Positions 6,914 through 9,176 of a DNA stretch of 9,176 nt are shown here, one piece after another. The translations under genes and the position numbers were made by a program. The stretch is from Gemmatimonadales bacterium (GTDB taxonomy: Bacteria; Gemmatimonadota; Gemmatimonadetes; Gemmatimonadales; GWC2-71-9), in NCBI GenBank assembly GCA_013813145.1, contig JACCSE010000157.1:1-9176 (forward strand), given 5' to 3'. The notes beneath the pieces are model-generated. The model was not told the DNA's origin. It worked only from the letters and a program-made list of their open reading frames with translations, and searched no databases. Every line of letters begins with the position of its first letter. Within the stretch, counting starts at the first letter, position 1.

Positions 6914-6919
6914 TACATT
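6914..6919 (+). promoter_or_regulatory. Candidate -10 box of the TIGR03546-TIGR03545 operon (leaderless start)
   Basis: TACATT is followed by six C residues and then ATG at 6926, mirroring the thrA side. The distance fits transcription starting at the ATG itself. There is no Shine-Dalgarno, and no TTGACA-like box 16-18 bases upstream; the nearest, TTGTGC at 6881-6886, is 27 bases away. Confidence 0.5.
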
Positions 6920-6925
6920 CCCCCC

Positions 6926-7441
6926 ATGTTCGCCCTCCTCAAGCTCATTCAATCCATCATCAAGACCCTGCACTCCGAGGGTACGCCGGGGCAGGTGGCG
7001 GTGGGCATCGCGATGGGATCGGTGCTGGGGCTGACACCCCTGATGAACGTGCACAACCTGATCGTCTTCTCGCTCATCGTGCTGCTGAACGTGTCGTTCG
7101 GGGGCGGGATGCTGGGGTGGGCGCTGTTCGTGCCGGTGGGGTTCATGCTCGATCCCGTCTTCCACGCCATCGGCCTCCGACTGCTCGAGGCTCCCTCGCT
7201 GCGCCCGCTCTGGACCGACTGGTTCAACACCCCGCTGGTCCCCTACACCAATTTCAACAACAGTGTCGTGCTGGGCAGTGTGGTCGGCTGGCTGCTGCTG
7301 ACGGTCCCTATCTTCTTCGCCGCCCGCTGGGGAGTGGCGCGCTACCGAGCGACCATCGGGGAGCGGGTGCGGCAGTCCAAGCTCTACAAGGCCCTGACGG
7401 CCTCCCAAGTCTACAATTGGTACCGGATCTTCCGTCCGTGA
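6926..7441 (+). CDS. TIGR03546-type small integral membrane protein, function unknown
   Basis: This 171-residue protein has about four hydrophobic segments, near residues 21-38, 43-60, 62-80 and 112-134, with a basic C-terminus (RQSKLYKALTASQVYNWYRIF). The pattern GTPGQVAVGIAMGSVLGLTPLMNVHN near the start resembles DUF2062-like proteins and the uncharacterised TIGR03546 family, whose members are usually encoded next to TIGR03545 genes; the next gene fits that partner. Assignment is from recalled sequence character, not a search. The ATG at 6926 is chosen because conserved sequence begins there; an upstream TTG (6878) would add a Pro/Cys-rich stretch translated from the inverted repeat. The stop lies 4 bases before the next gene, so the two form an operon. 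A cytoplasmic-membrane location is inferred; the role is unknown. Confidence 0.85.
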   Translation: MFALLKLIQSIIKTLHSEGTPGQVAVGIAMGSVLGLTPLMNVHNLIVFSLIVLLNVSFGGGMLGWALFVPVGFMLDPVFHAIGLRLLEAPSLRPLWTDWFNTPLVPYTNFNNSVVLGSVVGWLLLTVPIFFAARWGVARYRATIGERVRQSKLYKALTASQVYNWYRIFRP

Positions 7442-7445
7442 TCCG

Positions 7446-9176
7446 ATGCGCGTAAAGATCTTCCGCTGGAAGGCGATCGGGCCGCTGCTGCTGTTCCTTC
7501 TGGTGGTCGGGCTCCTGGTCTGGCTCTTGGCCGAGCCGGTCGCAAAGGATACGACCGAGGAGGTGAGCACCGAGCTGCTCGGCACCCAGGTAGACGTGGG
7601 TGGGCTCGACATCATCGCCGGCGAGGCGTCGGTGGACTTGCGGGCACTCCAGGTCGCCGATCCGTTCAACCTGGCGAAGAATCTGGTCGAGGCCGACGAG
7701 ATCCTGCTCAAGCTGAACCCCGAGGCGCTGGCCGAGAAAAAACTCGTGGTCGAGCGCTTCGCCCTCCGGGGCATGCGCTTCGGCACTACCCGGGAGACCC
7801 CGGCCCGGCCGGTCGAGGGCGATGGGTTCGCCCCTCAGGCGCTCCGGCAGGTGCGCCAGTGGGCCCAGCAGTTCGACGTACCGCTGCTCAAGCTCACGCC
7901 GATAGACACCGTCCGGCAGCTCGTGCTGAATCCGGCTCAACTCGGAACAGTGCAGGCAGCTCAGGGCCTGGTCGCTCGCACCGACTCGACCCGCCGCGCG
8001 CTGGATCAGGGATTCCAGCAGCTCAACGTGCGGGGAACGGTGGATTCGGCACGCGCCGTCGCCGAGCGGCTCGCGGCCACCAATCCGAGGCAACTTGGTC
8101 TGGACGGGACCCGCCGCGCCATCGAGGACACGCGGGCGACTCTCAAGCGTCTGGATCAGGCCAAGGAGCGGCTGAAGGGGCTGGAGCGTCAGGTGAGCGG
8201 GGGCGTGGACCTGCTCGGCGCCGGGCTCGGCAATCTCGACGCGGCGCGGCGGAAGGATTACGCCTTCGCCAAGTCGCTGCTCCAGCTGCCCACCTTCTCG
8301 GCGCCGGAGATCGGCAACGCCTTTTTCGGGCAGGTCAGTGTGGACCGCTTTCAGCAGGCGCTCTACTGGACCGAGCTGGCGCGGCACTACATGCCACCGG
8401 GGCTGCTGCCGCGGCAGAACTCGGGTCCCGATCGGCTCCGCGCCTCGGGTACGACGGTCCGGTTCCCCAAGGAGCGGGAGTGGCCCAGCTTCCTCATGCA
8501 GCTCGGCCAGATCGATTTCGCGATCGAGGGGAAGACCCCGCTCACCGGGGCGTACGAGGCGACGGTGCAGGGCCTCACTTCCGCGCCGGCGCTCTACGGC
8601 AAGCCCATGGTGGTCCGCGCCCGCCGGAGCGCGGCCGGCAGCGCGATCGCCTCGATCGACGTGGACGCCGTGATCGATCACGTCAGTCCAGGCCGGATGC
8701 GCGACTCGGTGGCAGCCCGGCTCCGAGGGGTCGCCCTGCCCGCCTTCAACCTGCCCGGCCTGCCGTTCCGTCTGGCGCCGGGCACCGGCGCCAGCAGTCT
8801 CACCTTCGCGCTTCGAGGCGACAGGCTTCAGGGCCGCTGGGCCATAGGCTCGGACCAGGTGAGCTGGGCGCTGGACACGGCGGGCCGCCGGATCAACGAG
8901 ATCGAGCGCCTGGTCTGGCGTGTGGTCTCCGGGCTCGACAATCTCTCGGTCGAAGCCCGGATGACGGGGGCCATCCGCTCACCCAAGCTCTCGGTCTCCA
9001 GCAACCTAGACCGGGCGATCGCCGAGCGGCTGGAGGCGGTCGTCGGCGAGGAACTGGCGCGGGCGGAGCGTCGGGTGCGGGCGAAGGTGGACAGCCTGGT
9101 GGCGGAGCGGGTGGAGCCGGTCAAGCGCCAGATCGCCGAGGTGCGCACCCAGGCGCAGGGGCGACTCGCGGCCGAG
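7446..9176 (+). CDS. TIGR03545-type envelope protein, function unknown (C-terminus cut by window)
   Basis: The ATG opens a frame that stays open for 577 codons to the window edge. A single membrane anchor (about residues 10-29, rich in Leu/Val) follows a basic MRVKIFRWK, so the bulk probably lies in the periplasm. Residues 45-115 (VDVGGLDIIAGEASVDLRAL, then ADPFNLAKNLVEADEILLKL, then RFALRGMRFGTTRETPA) look like the N-terminus of TIGR03545 and also recall AsmA/TamB-like proteins, in which a membrane-anchored beta-structure carries lipids or assists outer-membrane assembly. A helical, probably coiled-coil region covers about 165-260, a beta-rich part 320-500, and a second charged helical stretch 520-577. 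TIGR03545 is known from bacteria with outer membranes, usually paired with TIGR03546, as here. An envelope or lipid-transport role is inference only. No Shine-Dalgarno is obvious; translation is probably coupled to the upstream gene. Confidence 0.85.
   Translation, partial: MRVKIFRWKAIGPLLLFLLVVGLLVWLLAEPVAKDTTEEVSTELLGTQVDVGGLDIIAGEASVDLRALQVADPFNLAKNLVEADEILLKLNPEALAEKKLVVERFALRGMRFGTTRETPARPVEGDGFAPQALRQVRQWAQQFDVPLLKLTPIDTVRQLVLNPAQLGTVQAAQGLVARTDSTRRALDQGFQQLNVRGTVDSARAVAERLAATNPRQLGLDGTRRAIEDTRATLKRLDQAKERLKGLERQVSGGVDLLGAGLGNLDAARRKDYAFAKSLLQLPTFSAPEIGNAFFGQVSVDRFQQALYWTELARHYMPPGLLPRQNSGPDRLRASGTTVRFPKEREWPSFLMQLGQIDFAIEGKTPLTGAYEATVQGLTSAPALYGKPMVVRARRSAAGSAIASIDVDAVIDHVSPGRMRDSVAARLRGVALPAFNLPGLPFRLAPGTGASSLTFALRGDRLQGRWAIGSDQVSWALDTAGRRINEIERLVWRVVSGLDNLSVEARMTGAIRSPKLSVSSNLDRAIAERLEAVVGEELARAERRVRAKVDSLVAERVEPVKRQIAEVRTQAQGRLAAE

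Larger units (their letters stand above)
6815..6922. repeat. Inverted repeat spanning the divergent thrA / TIGR03546 start region
   Basis: GGGAATGTAAGGGGGG (6815-6830) and its exact reverse complement CCCCCCTTACATTCCC (6907-6922) sit next to the two start codons. The similarity extends inward less perfectly: CAGCGGGACAG (6831-6841) against CTGTCCCCCGG (6895-6905). The left side also has a short tandem repeat of CAGCGGGA (6831-6849). The centre (6850-6890) shows nothing recognisable. The symmetry gives both genes nearly the same promoter-proximal sequence. Confidence 0.8.

Noticed and set aside
6599..8681. Long minus-strand open frames opposite the TIGR03546/TIGR03545 genes
   Set aside because: They are stop-poor shadows of high-GC coding sequence; the plus strand carries recognisable membrane segments and family-like motifs.

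Overview
The window is GC-rich DNA from a Gram-negative-type bacterium and reads as ordinary chromosome: six genes, no transposase, integrase, tRNA, rRNA or CRISPR array seen. The organism is inferred, not proven. High GC, apparently leaderless starts and a TIGR03545/TIGR03546 gene pair (described so far only from bacteria with outer membranes) would fit Gemmatimonadota or a similar soil lineage.

Layout. (1) 1-331, minus: the N-terminal 110 residues of a SWIB-domain protein with a Lys/Ala-rich histone-H1-like tail; its C-terminus lies outside the window. (2) 332-595: a divergent intergenic region with a small hairpin, a related repeat and a candidate -10 box. (3) 596-1816, plus: an exported PQQ-type sugar (L-sorbosone) dehydrogenase-like beta-propeller protein. 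(4) 1817-2065: a convergent intergenic region with two structured elements in opposite orientation. They share a 28-base core but have different self-complementary stems. (5) 6812 down to 2066, minus: a compact threonine operon in the order thrA (fused aspartate kinase-homoserine dehydrogenase), thrB (homoserine kinase), thrC (threonine synthase), joined by 4-base stop/start overlaps. (6) 6813-6925: a short divergent promoter region in which a perfect 16-base inverted repeat carries a TACATT -10-like box just upstream of each start codon. (7) 6926-7441 and 7446 to the window end, plus: a small polytopic membrane protein (TIGR03546 type) followed by a large anchored envelope protein (TIGR03545 type, truncated by the window), a conserved pair of unknown function.

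ThrA supplies both the first and third steps of the aspartate pathway (aspartyl phosphate and homoserine). ThrB phosphorylates homoserine and ThrC converts O-phosphohomoserine to threonine. The two ACT repeats of ThrA suggest threonine feedback control, and no leader-peptide attenuator is visible.

The most promising undescribed signal is the pair of structured elements at 1861-1935 and 1966-2038. Each lies just downstream of one of the two converging genes, in that gene's orientation. The imperfect stem positions are G-U wobbles only when read in the core's own orientation, which points to function as RNA. The second is the mirrored, apparently leaderless divergent promoter between thrA and the TIGR03546 gene.
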